Source: Mytilus edulis (Eukaryota; Mollusca; Bivalvia; Mytilida; Mytilidae). Taken from it: a stretch of DNA of 64,000 nucleotides. Below the pieces are notes generated by a model that was not told where the DNA came from, did no database searches, and saw nothing but the letters and a program-made list of their open reading frames with translations. Position 1 is the stretch's first letter, and each line of letters starts with the position of its first letter. Location of the stretch: positions 50,551,838 to 50,615,837 of the forward strand of contig NC_092345.1 in NCBI RefSeq assembly GCF_963676685.1, given 5' to 3'. Both the position numbers and the translations under genes were made by a program. Shown piece by piece: positions 39,001-46,000 of this stretch.

Positions 39001-41485
39001 ATAGACTTAATACCATAAATGAAATCTGTGTACTTTTGTCAAGCATTGCTGCATTTAAATAGTTCATTCCACATTTTTTATTTGAGTAAATACTTGAGAT
39101 CAATTTAGATAAAGGTATAAGTAATATTTTTATCAATTTAAAAGATTTCAGATAAATATTCAATTTCACACCTGTGTGCATCCTCACACTTCTACTTCTA
39201 TTAACAATGTTATCTGTTGATGTTAACTTGAAAACCTTTTTAATTTTATTATCGTATCATTCTAAAATCCTACTTGCTAAACTTTTTAGATGCAAACCAA
39301 TAAAACATGAGAAATAATTTCATAAAAATTTGTTGATGTCTGGTACAAAAATGTTTATCTATCAGGTGAACAAGTAAAATGTCATCTGTCTGACAACTAA
39401 TAACCCTCCATTTCAAAAAGGGGAGGAACCGGAAGGGCTTGTTTTAAAGAGTAATTACTACAGATGTCACTTTTATTTTAAACCTGGTACCTTTTGTAGC
39501 TTTTATTCGTGTGTTTCTTTGTCCTATGTGTTCTCCCATTTATTTGTATTGTAGTCCTGTCATGTAATTTTGTAATTTTAATGTTATATTTAACATTGCC
39601 ATAAAAGTGGGAGGTTTGGCATGCCACAAAACCGGGTTCAACCCACCATTTTTTCCTTAAAATGTCGTCTACCAAGTCAGGAAAATGGCTATTGTTATAT
39701 TATAGATCTTTTCTCTGTGTGTTACATTTTAATGTTGTGTTTCTGTTGTGTCATAGTTCCCCTCTTATATTTGATGTGTTTCCCTCAGTTTTAGTTTGTA
39801 ATCAAGATTTGTTTTTTTCTCAATCGATTTATAAATTTTTACCAGCAGTATACTACTGTTGCCTTTATTTATGACCAGAAAAAAGATTGCTGGTGCAAAG
39901 GAATATGTTAAGTTAAAAAGATTGCCTAAACGTTTGGAAGCCTTGCTTCAGTAGGCAAAATCCCTACATGACTCATTTTTGCATGCATTTGGATGATTGC
40001 AAAAAATGTAGAGGGGGTGTCCAAAATTTGGTAATTTATAATTATTCAATTATTAAAATCAAGTCTACTATATTTTTGTGTTTTTATTTCAGTTACATTT
40101 TACAATAAGTCAGATGGCTATTTCTGGGGTCAAGGTCAACAGATTAGATATGTATGGTGAGGTAGGTACTTTCAGACTAATCTTGAATGTTTACTTTGTA
40201 TTAATTTAAGCTAATTTTGTCCGAAGATGAGCTCTTCCGCCAATTTCTTCCCTTCACATATCATAAATAGTTTTTTTTGTAATATTAACAAAAAGAGATG
40301 TGGGGTATTTATCACTGGGATAGCAACCCAACAACACAAATAACATGAAGACATTACAAAAATCTTTTGAAACTACGTGGACTAATAGACCCAAATTTGA
40401 AAAAAAACATCTGAAGTTGTTTGATTTAAAAAGAAAAAGACTGAACAGAATTCCACCAAACTAGCTCAGATTGCTCGACATCACATGACATTTTTCACCT
40501 ACTATTTTTATAGGCCTGTTTAAAAGTAAGTATATGGAATACAGTTGTCTGTCCGTCTTCAACATGTCAAAAATTACTCAAAAACACTTAAACCAATTTG
40601 CAAGAAACTTTTGTACATTGTTCAATATATTGACATATGATCCCTTAGGAATTTTAAAAATTAAGAATTTATGATTTTGAGTTATTGGATTTTACAAAAT
40701 GTTCTCATAAAAAAAGGGTTGCCTTTCTAGTTTTTGGAAATTACTTAAAAGTGCTTTTAGCAATTTCCATTAAACTTTGGTGACTGGCTTATATTTATTT
40801 AAATAACCTCTTTTTTATGCCCCACCTACGATAGTAGAGGGGCATTATGTTTTCTTTATTATGCTCCACCTACGATAGTAGAGGGGCATTATGTTTTCTG
40901 GTCTGTGCGTCCGTCCGTCCGTCTGTTCGTCCGTCCGTTCGTTCGTTCGTCCGTCTGTCCCGCTTCAGGTTAAAGTTTTTGGTCAAGGTAGTTTTTGATG
41001 AAGTTGAAGTCCAATCGACTTCAAACTTAGTATACATGTTCCCTATGATATGATCTTTCTAATTTTAATGCCAAATTAGAGGGTTTACCCCAATTTCACG
41101 GTCCACTGAACATAGAAAATGATAGTGCGAATGGGGCATTCATGTACTGGGGACACATTCTTGTTTATTATTAATTTCTGATATGACATTGAGGAGTTAT
41201 GGACCTTTATTCTTTAAAAAAAAAATGTGATGGGCATATCATGCCCTCTTTATCAATTTTGATCTAAGTGATTTTTGCTTACATATATATTTGAAAATTT
41301 TGATTAATAAATTGGTTGTTTCTTGCTTAAAACCCAGTAGCATGAGGAAAATATATATACTACTAAAGTTCAAATAGTTAAATAAGTTTTTGATGTTAAT
41401 ATTTTTTTTTATTTTTCAGAAATACAAACCATTCAAAGGAGTGAAATATATTACCAAAGCTGGAAAATTCCAGATCAGGACTTGA
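12032..41485 (+). CDS. AP3M1: AP-3 complex subunit mu (13 exons, complete)
   Basis: Exons: 12032-12066, 19223-19301, 20378-20483, 21918-22030, 25082-25206, 25961-26120, 26582-26695, 28284-28357, 34649-34754, 36051-36209, 36941-36991, 40093-40161, 41420-41485 (TGA 41483-41485). All junctions are GT/AG with matching phases; total 1257 bp, 418 aa, the length I recall for vertebrate AP3M1. The protein is the medium chain of the AP-3 adaptor, which sorts YxxPhi-type cargo from endosomes to lysosomes and related organelles. Seen: N-terminal longin-like domain (about 1-140; starts MIHSLFIINNSG, then DVFMEKHWKSV and PTPHHYLINIYRNQL), linker with LPTGQLSNVPWRR, and the mu homology domain (about 175-418) with NEAYFDVIEEID, IQGYIDCMIKLSGMPDL, SFHPCVRYKRWES, VPPDGNFRLISYH, TIGPKQTMGKT and the final YITKAGKFQIRT. 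Exon 1 codes only 35 bp; intron 1 is 7.2 kb and full of transposons. Probably the single invertebrate co-orthologue of AP3M1/AP3M2. Confidence 0.95.
12218..13122. mobile_element. 905-bp hAT-like element with about 290-bp inverted repeats
   Basis: Flanked by the 8-bp direct repeat GTCAGTAT (12210-12217 and 13123-13130), the duplication length typical of the hAT superfamily. Termini start CACAGGCACT; the left and right 280-300 bp are imperfect reverse complements, sharing blocks such as GGCTGTCAACCC, ACAATGGTGTATAACA and ATAATTATTTCGTCT. No transposase. It lies 151 bp inside AP3M1 intron 1, close to the candidate promoter. Confidence 0.8.
13242..13398 (+). mobile_element. fragment of interspersed family A
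   Basis: Starts GAGAAGATGTGG, continues with CGGTACGGCCGTCAACAATG and a GCCTTG end; diverged relative to the longer copy at 19463-20115. No coding content. Confidence 0.6.
13529..14088 (+). repeat. 5' LTR of BEL/Pao-like element
   Basis: 560 bp, apparently identical to 18354-18913 over its whole length as read by eye. Ends ...CCATTACA. The preceding 5 bp TACCT (13524-13528) recur right after the 3' LTR (18914-18918) as the target-site duplication. The canonical TG lies 5 bp inside (13534), so the first five bases TATTC are an unusual extension, supported by both copies and by the TSD. The 88-codon ORF across this LTR is incidental. Confidence 0.9.
14342..18235 (+). CDS. BEL/Pao-like Gag-protease polyprotein lacking RT/RNase H
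   Basis: Uninterrupted 1297-codon ORF, ATG 14342, stop TAG 18233-18235. Layout by residue: N-terminal region with an RKRAKAEAAKSK basic stretch near 180-195; a Glu/Gln-rich coiled coil with repeated MEQEA-type heptads (about 205-320); a DUF1759-like Gag core (about 470-650; LLFSRLTNFNDQ); two zinc knuckles of the CxxC type (about 735-780; CYKCC...HRSRDC, CNECGSERH); an A17-like aspartic protease domain with YAIIDDQSNRSL (about 845) running to about 990 (LGWVIIGNTY). The region where RT and RNase H should follow is a short low-complexity linker. At about 1130-1225 there is a remnant like the pre-integrase zinc finger (LLRGG..., HYYDKIKHRGRHSTDRA) whose two usual cysteines read as Asp and Tyr (HKDVSYRQ). 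No integrase core. An intact ORF with identical LTRs suggests it uses enzymes of an autonomous relative. Confidence 0.85.
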   Translation: MDPSHVEQQEEIHAPEGNVPDLELLQNPSNTTHLDENPETRRVRDLTEKGKGAYTEKRNKFCEELEVLWSDITTQLLEITTPSNELQQVLTAQDNLVKACTNYRRLTDEYLDFLKRTRTLDSQKDIDACNLTLDLRLSKVELAMDSLHEHRLALTKAKSTKTKTSRGKKTSHSGSSNVSDMSSLARRKRAKAEAAKSKIAFVEKHALILQQEAMLEEQALFRQIEMEQEAAQKKAEMEQEATRKKAEMEQEVAQRKVQLEQEAAQRTVQLEQEAMRRKAQMQQEAVRVSREKAELKAKFNLLEAQREAAAAEAEARILEYDDSQAFSDLPDEKEDLLQRVQDFVNKLPVSTAVKEVTGPQKKKQIPVKIELSHEAPAFVPSVALNLPSQTPKVLPTRAKSPDVNAFPDLGTITNIGKQGVSEKIPVLHQNQGVIEEIPVSHPKQGVIEENPVAYQQQINPTSEITRFLLRKDLLFSRLTNFNDQAGFFHTWKSSFKNVIDELQVSDSEQIDLLIKWLGPESGKHAMSIRASNANNPTRGLQRLWQRLDERYGAPEMLEASITSKLVNFPTLTNKDNARLYDLSDILSEIEYHKENPKLGCLLAYFDSSSGINPIVEKLPYGLQEKWITRASRYKSKYEVAFPPFTEFSAFIREMSKIKNDPGFIFGSKVTPNTKDSTSRFTPQTYSKVNVHKTAVEQQTEDSSQQQNLCILHKTKHTLNECRAFRAKPIEERKELLRQNNVCYKCCESTTHRSRDCNASISCNECGSERHTTALHITRPQQSESSQFSSPRQAYGGEQTESAETKLTSVSSICTEIYKDHKSEKSYAKILPVDVYHKDKTNKIIRMYAIIDDQSNRSLASPEFFSLFNVREKPENYSLTTCSGRVATSGKRGKDFVIKSVHSDVRFDLPTLIECNNIPNHRDEIPTPEVAMQHPHLKELRGSIPPIEERCQILLLIGRDLIEAHHVLEQRLGPSRTPFAQKLRLGWVIIGNTYIDKQTSPIQVHTKITNVSITESEQRLASRPEIAVKDKNPIVVQYNDTNFHLNAKVAKSHSMQSLECTGPSTKPVKRTNSSKGTSLASLKAKSVTSIEKSIDKESFNPKSTEPKVHGEEINSIHKPIPKEGPLANLNLPLYEQRLLRGGCSIVKSDLNISEKEPVVLSGHRHRVTPFLGHYYDKIKHRGRHSTDRATRSAGLDVMTKRLISSDTHKDVSYRQIGRQPTTNSCYTSIYLRSSSPSNYVGENSSHYRYSSNRTFYNVVRDTLLLKDKKLCLPSFTWNVLIRNLYSEKSLRSDISHTK
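18345..18353 (+). promoter_or_regulatory. candidate polypurine tract
   Basis: GACGGGGAG abuts the 3' LTR, the expected position of the plus-strand primer. Only one pyrimidine interrupts it. Confidence 0.55.
18354..18913 (+). repeat. 3' LTR of BEL/Pao-like element
   Basis: 560 bp, matching the 5' LTR with no difference noticed by eye; followed by the TSD copy TACCT at 18914-18918. Carries CTTGATTAAAG and ATTGTATTTTATTTG motifs near its 3' part, but no clear AATAAA. Confidence 0.9.
19463..20115 (+). mobile_element. interspersed family A, longest copy
   Basis: Starts AAGAAGATGTGGTATGATTG, contains CCGTACGGCCTTCAACAATG, CCCATACCACATAGTC, GGGACAGGCACATACATAAA and TAACCTGGGACAGTGG. A reverse copy of its first half is at 59165-59482 and shorter pieces are at 13242, 22107, 22292, 63650 and elsewhere. 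It is one of the commonest repeats in the window. The ORF at 19872-20069 is not conserved. It lies in AP3M1 intron 2. Confidence 0.75.
20844..21285 (+). mobile_element. family B repeat with internal duplication
   Basis: Begins ATGCCCCACCTACGATAGAA and ends ACACATTCTTG. The AGTTTTTGGTCAAG-to-GATAGT block occurs twice in tandem (period about 165 bp). It lies in AP3M1 intron 3, same orientation as the gene. Confidence 0.75.
22107..22410. repeat. inverted pair of family A-like arms
   Basis: 22107-22206 reads GGAAGATGTGG...GTACGGCCTTCAACC; 22292-22408 reads the reverse of this type (GTTGAAGGTCATACTTTAACC...ACCACATCTTG). Transcripts of AP3M1 intron 4 could fold here. Confidence 0.6.
22733..22877. 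repeat. long hairpin (about 60-bp arms)
   Basis: Left arm AATGACTGTAATAG...GTGGTGCACACTG, right arm CAGTGTGCACCACA...ATTACAGTCATT, loop of about 25 bp around CCCGCTACGTGCG. Ends two bases before the piggyBac-like MITE. Likely a miniature element. Confidence 0.75.
22880..23160. mobile_element. 281-bp piggyBac-like MITE, copy 2
   Basis: Same length and termini as 10290-10570 (TTAAGGTGGTACC ... GGTACCACCTTAA), with scattered base changes. It lies in AP3M1 intron 4. Confidence 0.75.
23429..25055 (+). repeat. 24-bp minisatellite in AP3M1 intron 4
   Basis: About 1.6 kb of head-to-tail copies of GACTGTTGTGCTTGTAGGGA + CAAG with variants (TAGTGACAAG, TTGTGACAAG, and shorter GACCTGTGTGCTTGCAGTGA). 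Higher-order order is visible: the short variant recurs about every 113 bp at 23911, 24024 and 24137, and a 110-bp block at 24821-24930 is repeated at 24931-25040. 24 is divisible by 3, so the minus strand is open for up to 526 codons of repeated SLQAQQ/TSTTVSPC. This is periodicity, not a protein. The array stops about 27 bp before AP3M1 exon 5. Confidence 0.95.
25207..27331. other. AP3M1 introns 5-7, mostly plain
   Basis: Apart from exons 6 and 7 and a C12-14 homopolymer near 26311-26326, I see no repeat family or RNA gene here. AT-rich intronic sequence. Confidence 0.4.
27332..28078 (+). mobile_element. interspersed repeat with about 165-bp tandem core
   Basis: Left block GGCCCCGCAACGAAG; right block GGGCCATTCGTGTCGCTTTG. 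Between them are about 3.5 tandem units starting TTCTAAACGCCTTCAGATAT at 27461, 27617 and 27779. In AP3M1 intron 7. The short ORFs in the units are unrelated to the gene. Confidence 0.65.
28880..29040 (+). repeat. purine-rich degenerate tandem repeat
   Basis: Repeated AAGAATAGAAAAAGAAA-type units on the plus strand, just 5' of the LINE. Simple-sequence drift. Confidence 0.6.
29153..29662 (+). CDS. LINE ORF1 3' part (RNA-binding-like)
   Basis: 169 codons, stop TAG 29660-29662. The segment with RPGVVIARLQSKQNKVEIME and then NVYIESDIPYETR resembles the RRM-like ORF1 product that binds LINE RNA, rich in Lys and Arg. The start given is just the first ATG-like codon in the open frame; the true N-terminus is missing. 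It shares its reading frame with ORF2, separated only by this TAG. Confidence 0.6.
   Translation: MLNNAVAGPELFILTLYFVKNPKQTNTEDYERGKNIIVKMFPVDKNETPTNNCLKNNAISMVKDGMKLKNIIVEKVERKQSNGPRPGVVIARLQSKQNKVEIMEKKKELRKIQKYRNVYIESDIPYETRVANSNMRTILKEMGKLNEFKVSQGKLVRNFQRNQSQNDGR
29663..33187 (+). CDS. LINE ORF2: APE endonuclease + reverse transcriptase
   Basis: Open from directly after the TAG to TAA 33185-33187 (about 1174 codons). The endonuclease/exonuclease/phosphatase domain starts at once (LGVWNVGGW), with CETFL, GDFNSRCSD (about residue 152), VDYIFTT and a PDHSVL box (about 255). RT: KSTGLDQICAEF (about 540), LGYRGIALMSIPCKIYADI, DEQNGFRKDRGCMEH, DAKKAFDTV, GVKQGCKLSPTLFSVYVNDL and the catalytic YADDIVLLAPN (about 773). 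C-terminus: CLFCNNNFIETEQHFLIDC, a zinc-binding type motif. No ATG lies upstream of the endonuclease, so translation must start at a non-AUG codon, by reinitiation, or by reading through the TAG. No internal stop or frameshift, so it may be young. Confidence 0.85.
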   Translation, partial: ELLLGVWNVGGWSHHVESDNYNFRKTVLEHLSCDIIGVCETFLIGKNKINIDGYHFYGNNRKINHKKANCGSGGVGVFVKDIIEQQYKIEVLDESIEDILWVKLTNEHETFCICVCYLPPKGSTRTNDREQFYSDLTRQVYMYQNLGKLYIVGDFNSRCSDTSDFIEGVDEIPSRETIDQGSNANGDLLIDFLVDCNICMINGRKGKQDFTCISKRGKSVVDYIFTTHENLNSCIDFNVKTMSDITDSLDLQECSQIPDHSVLQAVIKREAFVPQNTLLKYLTNLKRIPNKPKSYQIPNDFLNDDNAREKIEQTINKIENALADRRDVDEAYSNLFQLIDSEVISKIGYKSAHDDQHKITNRKSKYKPYWNENLQEHWENACEQEKVWLKCKICGPKKKHLREHFVTARNDFDKLLRKEKRNYQLRQQKELFDLSKESNTRDFWRKIGKLGIAKDRRDKIPMEVRLPNGNISKDINVVYETWKNEYEHLFNTSDGEYDEGFLTFIQQQVDHDLVNNIENNSDTLNSDISYEDVEKSVYRAKLNKSTGLDQICAEFLRNNSCVDMIFRIVKFAFDNGVVPETWNQILINPILKPDKDNRDPLGYRGIALMSIPCKIYADILNVRLSSWLEDNNILADEQNGFRKDRGCMEHLYALTTLITNRKIERKSTFACFIDAKKAFDTVNREMLWYKLMALGINGKFLKGLQSLYVDVRYAVKINGYMTDMFNVNLGVKQGCKLSPTLFSVYVNDLADEINSLNLGIPINADSMISILLYADDIVLLAPNEESLQQMLNIVHIWCLKWRLCINFDKTGVVHFRSGSSPRSNFDFSCGNTVVKYDSKYRYLGMWIDEHLDWKFTVREVRKSASRALSALYTKFIACGGMDLYIYEKLYENLVQPVLLYGSSIWGISEHKQLETVQNRACRYFLGAFKNSTNLAVRGDMGWTTVKTKQNIEVMRLFFKLSNLEDDRIVRTIHETSKAKQRSWHSRVLALLRKSELNFLINLNITTKQKLRMAQDKLTAIDQEKWLIDVFDDKNSVNGNKLRTFRRFKNSCKTSLFVKTINFRDHRRILSNFRCGSLPLAVETGRYTKPTTPLCDRLCLFCNNNFIETEQHFLIDCNFYSDIREELFNYINALNNTFNAFNSDEKFDFIMNCDHAQVLLAKTLHLMFKRRKINL
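33421..33447 (+). repeat. TTAC tetranucleotide tail
   Basis: Six or so TTAC units forming the 3' end of the LINE. Confidence 0.85.
33660..33940 (+). repeat. decayed interspersed repeat (family E)
   Basis: Shares phrases with 43555-43810 (ATGAAACT...ATGCTTATAACCAC, AAGTTTGAAT...TTG) and, in reverse, with 60300-60730. Old copy, edges uncertain. Confidence 0.45.
34051..34293 (-). mobile_element. family B repeat, shortened
   Basis: AAGAATGTGTCCATAGTACA start, GACAGACGGAAGGACAGATG repeat block and CCAGAAAACATAATGCCC end. Lacks the TACTATCGTAGG block of other copies. Confidence 0.7.
34791..35375. mobile_element. 585-bp TIR repeat (family J), copy 1
   Basis: Ends AAAGGAGTAGGTCCGGTAAG and (diverged) CTTACTGAACCTACTCCTTT. 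An inner inverted pair (about 35022-35053 GTGGTCGCATCCGTGTTCAT / 35100-35132 GATGAACACAAATGTGGCCA) would form a second hairpin. The second copy at 50451-51033 has perfect outer TIRs. Starts 36 bp downstream of AP3M1 exon 9. Confidence 0.75.
35810..35907. repeat. short hairpin element
   Basis: AACATAGGTAGCTACCAGGC...ATATTTGTCAATA pairs with TATTGACAAATATGATGGCT...ACCAATGTT. About 40-bp arms; AP3M1 intron 9. Confidence 0.65.
37052..38196. mobile_element. 1145-bp element with 5-bp TSD TAAAG
   Basis: Terminal inverted repeats CCAGGGGTTCAAA on both sides, flanked by TAAAG at 37047-37051 and 38197-38201. Subterminal regions both carry GGACCTTC-type phrases (for example GGTCCTGGACCTTCCA near 38153). 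No transposase ORF. AP3M1 intron 11. Superfamily not assigned. Confidence 0.75.
38491..38660. repeat. hairpin element with about 72-bp arms
   Basis: Left arm GATAACTGTATTGTATTTTA...ATTGGGGATTTGAT...GTTTACT, right arm AGTAAACAGG...ATCAAATCCCAAATTGATG...TACAATATTGTTATC, loop about 22 bp. Miniature element without ORF. Confidence 0.7.
39478..39875 (+). mobile_element. interspersed family H
   Basis: Contains GCCACAAAACCGGGTTCAAC, CCATTTTTTCCTTAAAATGT, ATTTGATGTGTTTCCCTCAG and CAGTATACTACTGTTGCCTT. A decayed relative is at 9860-9985. Small ORFs on either strand are not conserved. Confidence 0.55.
40816..41167 (+). mobile_element. family B repeat with duplicated head
   Basis: The first 35-40 bp (CCACCTACGATAGTAGAGGG...TTATGTTTTCT) occur twice in tandem at 40820 and 40866, then CCGTCCGT repeats, then the standard body. 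AP3M1 intron 12, last intron before the stop. Confidence 0.75.
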
Positions 41486-42257
41486 ACATAAAACTTTATA
41501 GCAGTTTAATTTTATTCGTTGTGTTATGAACAAAAAAGTGCAATATAAAATATCTCTTTATGCCTTGAATGATTCATTTCATTGTGATGTGACATACAGC
41601 ATTATAATGAAAATTATGTAATTTAGTCAATCCAGCCAAATAATGAATTCATCTCCATCTTAAGAAATACATTGTACATCAAGAAAGTAACATGTAGGAA
41701 GTCAGAAAATTATTACCCTGGATTCATTATTATTCGTTGGATACCAATTTTTAGTGGGTTTCGTTGGTACAGGTGAACCACGAATTTAAATGTTCAACAA
41801 ATAACATATTTGTAATAGATTTTGTATGCAGAGATTGGCAAAACCACGAAATCAAATATCTTCAAAAATCCAAGTTTTCAGCAATCCACCAAAATTGATA
41901 CCCACAAAAAAATTGATACCCACGAAAATAATGTTTCCACAGAATGTGTTAGTGCTATTTCAAAGTAATATATTGTAAGATACCGTATGTGCTTTGATTG
42001 TTGATATTTACTGCCACTTTCTTGTATTGTTTGATATTTCATGGTAGCTAGTTTTTATTGATGGGAGGAAATTGGAGTATCTGGAGTGAACTTTTGAACT
42101 TCTGCAGGAAAACTTCCAGTTCTAGTAAAGTAAGATCAAAGTCAAACACATCTTGCCTAAAGCAAGGGTTTTAAAGTCACAACTTCAGTGTTAACATGCC
42201 AGTGATCAATGGACTACTTAAAAATCTTAGCAAACAAGGCTTTGCATGTTTTGAAAA
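41486..42257. other. AP3M1 3' UTR/flank
   Basis: No perfect AATAAA soon after the stop; AATATAAAATATC near 41543 is the best variant. About 41738-41945 is a diverged repeat (ATTATTATTCGTTGG... ending GATACCCACGAAAATAATG) also found at 59568-59775. Confidence 0.4.
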
Positions 42258-43087
42258 TATGTGTCCAAAGTACACTGATGCCCCACATGCACTATCCTTT
42301 ACCATAAACCATGGAACGTGAAATTGGGTAATAATCTAATTTGGCATTAAAATTAGAAAGATTATACTATAGGGAACATATGCACTAAGTTTCAAGTTGA
42401 TTAGACTTCAATTTTATCAAAAACTACCTTGACCAAAAACTTTAACCTGAAACTCCCACTTTCATTTTCTATATTCAGTGGACCGTGAAATTGGGGTCAA
42501 AAGTCTAATTTGGCTTTAAAATTAAAAAGATCATATCATAAGCAACAAGTTTACTAAGTTTCAAGTTGATTGGACTTCAGCTTCATCAACAACTACCTTG
42601 ACCAAAAACTTTAACCTGAAACTCCCACTTTCATTTTCTATGTTCAGTGGACCGTGAAATTGGGGTCAAAAGTCTAATTTGGCTTAAAATTAGAAAGATC
42701 ATATCATAAGCAACAAGTGTACTAAGTTTCAAGTTGATTGGACTTCAGCTTCATCAAAAACTACTTTGACCAAAAACTTTAACCTGAAACTCCCACTTTC
42801 ATTTTCTATGTTCAGTGGACTGTGAAATTGGGGGTTAAAAGTCTAATTTGGCTTTAAAATTAAAAAGATCATATCATAAGCAACAAGTGTACTAAGTTTC
42901 AAGTTGATTGGACTTCAGCTTCATCGAAAACTACCTTGACCAAAAACTTTGACCTGAAATTTCGCACAGACGGATGGACGAACAGACGCACAGACGGACG
43001 CACAGACGGACGGACGAACAGATGGACGGACGAACGGAGCCACAGACCAGAAAACATAATCCCCCTCTACTATCGTAGGTGGGGCAT
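42258..43087 (-). mobile_element. family B repeat with expanded internal tandem array
   Basis: The AACTCCCACTTTCATTTTCT block repeats with a period of about 168 bp (42450, 42619, 42786), followed by GACGGACG-type repeats and CCCCTCTACTATCGTAGGTG at the end. The ORFs here are by-products of the GACG repeats. Confidence 0.8.
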
Positions 43088-46000
43088 AAAAACACAACCT
43101 TACCACCAGAGCATACAAATGGTGGCAATGCCTTATCACGTCAATGGAAATACCTTCTTCAACAACAGATATTCCCCAATATATATATATGATAAGGTAG
43201 AAACACATCTTATCCAGAGGTTTAAAACTTGTCACTAAAGCACACAAATGGGAGGACATGGGGAAAAAATGACTTGATAACTATGGTTCACCATAGGATA
43301 TTTCCATACAAAGTATGCCTACCCTAGAATAAAGAAGGCATACAAAGTAGTATTTCTTACAAATATTCATAAATGTGTTTGAAATGTATCTATATAAATT
43401 TTAGCAAATTTATTTGAAGGTGATGAAAAAACTGTCACTGCTTTGGGGTTTCAGTTTCGATATAGACTAGTCAACAGGTAACAAATGGGGACAAAAACAA
43501 TTATACTACTATCACATGCAACCAAATATTGTCATTCAGTAGCTGACTGTGTGGGCATTATGTTTTACCCTATTTCGTCCTTACATCTGTCCTATCTGTA
43601 CATCCATCTATTGGTTCATCCAAAATTAGTTTTCGCTCAGAAACTTTATTTTGACCCTTTTATTATTGGAACATTGCTAAGCTTGCCTCAATCAAATGTT
43701 ATGAAACTGGTATACTATGGTTATAACCACCAAGCACAAATCAAGTTTGAATCTTGGTGGCGTCACTTTCACCTTTCTCAAGTTATGTCCCTTTACAAAT
43801 GAACAACATGATAAATTTACACTCAAATTTCCCCCTTAAATTTTACTTTCCCTCAACCAAGTGTTATTAAACTTAATCACAAGGCTTAAAACCACCTAAC
43901 AGATCAAGAAAGAGTTTGGTTGGTGTCAGTATCACTATTCTTGAGTTATGTCCCTTGGAAAAGGAACTGAATTTGCCTTATATTGAAAAGCCAGTCATTT
44001 GTGTCCTATGGAATCATTCTTCTTTTATTTTACCATATACCATTATAAAATTGAGAATGAAAATACGGAATATAAGAGACAACAACCTGACCAAAGAGAA
44101 GATAAGACGACCACCAATGGGTCTTCAACACAGCGAGAAAATCTCACACCTGGGGGAGTAATGTTCCATAATTATTATTAAAAGAAATTAAATATGGGTT
44201 GCCTGAGTTTCAAACTGCTTAATGCATCAAGATAAATAAAACAATATATGTCTTAATGTTTTAATTTTGTGCGTAGGTATAATTGAATACATATTGAACA
44301 ATTCATGTTGTAAAAATTCAAAAAATATAACTATAAATGCATATATTAATAACACACCATTATATTCATAAAAAGACAAATTTATACTTGTTCATTAACT
44401 AGTAACATTTATCATTAAATCACAAATCATAAGATCAGCAGAAATTGAGGTCACATGTTTTTTACCATTATGCTGGATTTACATACATTTTGTACTATGG
44501 AACCTGTCTATGAAGGGTGTATGTAGATGAATACACTTTAAGTGCCTTTAAAGAGGAGATTCATAGGAATTCAGAATCTAGGAAACACACAACTTGTGCT
44601 ATTTACTTTTCACTCCCATACAATCAATTTTTTATGAAACTTCTAATTTGATAATGAAGCTTTCAGATACAATATACATATTATAAAAAATATCCATACC
44701 ACAGATGAACAAGTTATTTATATAACTTTCAGCAGGAAAAATATGTAGTCTGTCAGGAAGTTGTATAAAGATATATATCTGGGGGGGGGGGGGACCTATT
44801 ATAAACATGTACAAGTTTTAAAGATGCTTTGACTTGGCTTGATTGTGATTCAAAATTTCTATCAACAATAAAATGATTTAACCCAAGCAAACAATGAGCT
44901 TCATGTTTTCTTTGAGCGATATAGCAGTTATCTACAGATGCCAGTTTAAGCAATAATCAAACAACATTGTCAAGAAATTCAAATAAGATCAAATACCCTA
45001 GAACAAAATCAAGCCAGCTTGTTAGTAAAAGTATTCAAACAAAATTAAAAGCGCCTACAGATTTATGCTCAACGTCAAAAGAGTTGTCAGTTAGTTTATT
45101 GGGCCATAGTAAGTCATAACTTCAATGCATTTCTATGAAATGTCAATTCAAAAGTAAAAAAATTTTCTAAATTAAGAAAAAAGATTAACATGTCCATTTA
45201 CTATTGTCTGCAATTACCCTGATACATACAGATATGAAAATATGAGCATCATAATAATGTTTAAAGGAATGAAATAATGGGAAAACAATTCTAAAACAAC
45301 CTAAATTAGATGTTCAATATTCATATAAATAAATTAAAAACATGTATCCATCAAATTACAATCCTGTCTGAACACAGCAAAAATAAAAACCTAACATTAA
45401 ACAACATACTGGATACTTATTAATACATTTCATTTGTGTCAAGCTGATTGAGAATTGATAAGTTATTTTATTATTTTTGCAATTAATTCTCACCCAAAGC
45501 ATTGAAAGCATTGAGAATTTGAACCTTGCATTTCTTTTTTAAAAGAAATATAAAGAATTTAATTTGAACAATCTTGTTTTTTTTGTTTTGTTTTTTTTTA
45601 ATAAAGTTTTCACTTTTTTTTTTAATCATTTTTAAGAATAAATTCATATTAATACATGTTATATGAGATTATTCACTTGCCTTTATGTATATATCATGAC
45701 AAGATGAAATAAATGCCCTAATTTTTAATCAGTGAGCAAAGTCGGTGTGATGCTATGAAAATGATTAAAATGCAGGGAAATTTTGAGGCAGGCAAGATAG
45801 TAACAACATTTACGTGAAACCAATGAAGAAAAACTTATTAATTTATTAGTTTAAATCCAATACAGTAAATTCAGAAATTATTGTGAAGCTTTTATTTATG
45901 TTAATAATGTGACTGGTTGAGTATCGTGATAATAAGAACTTTCATATCTATATCCAATACACAACTGTACGTAGATTTCCATTAAATCACAATCATTAAT

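Noticed and set aside
42921..43259. 112-codon ORF rich in RPSVRPSVCASV
   Set aside because: Translation of GACGGACG-type repeats in family B; a similar ORF appears at 40847 for the same reason.
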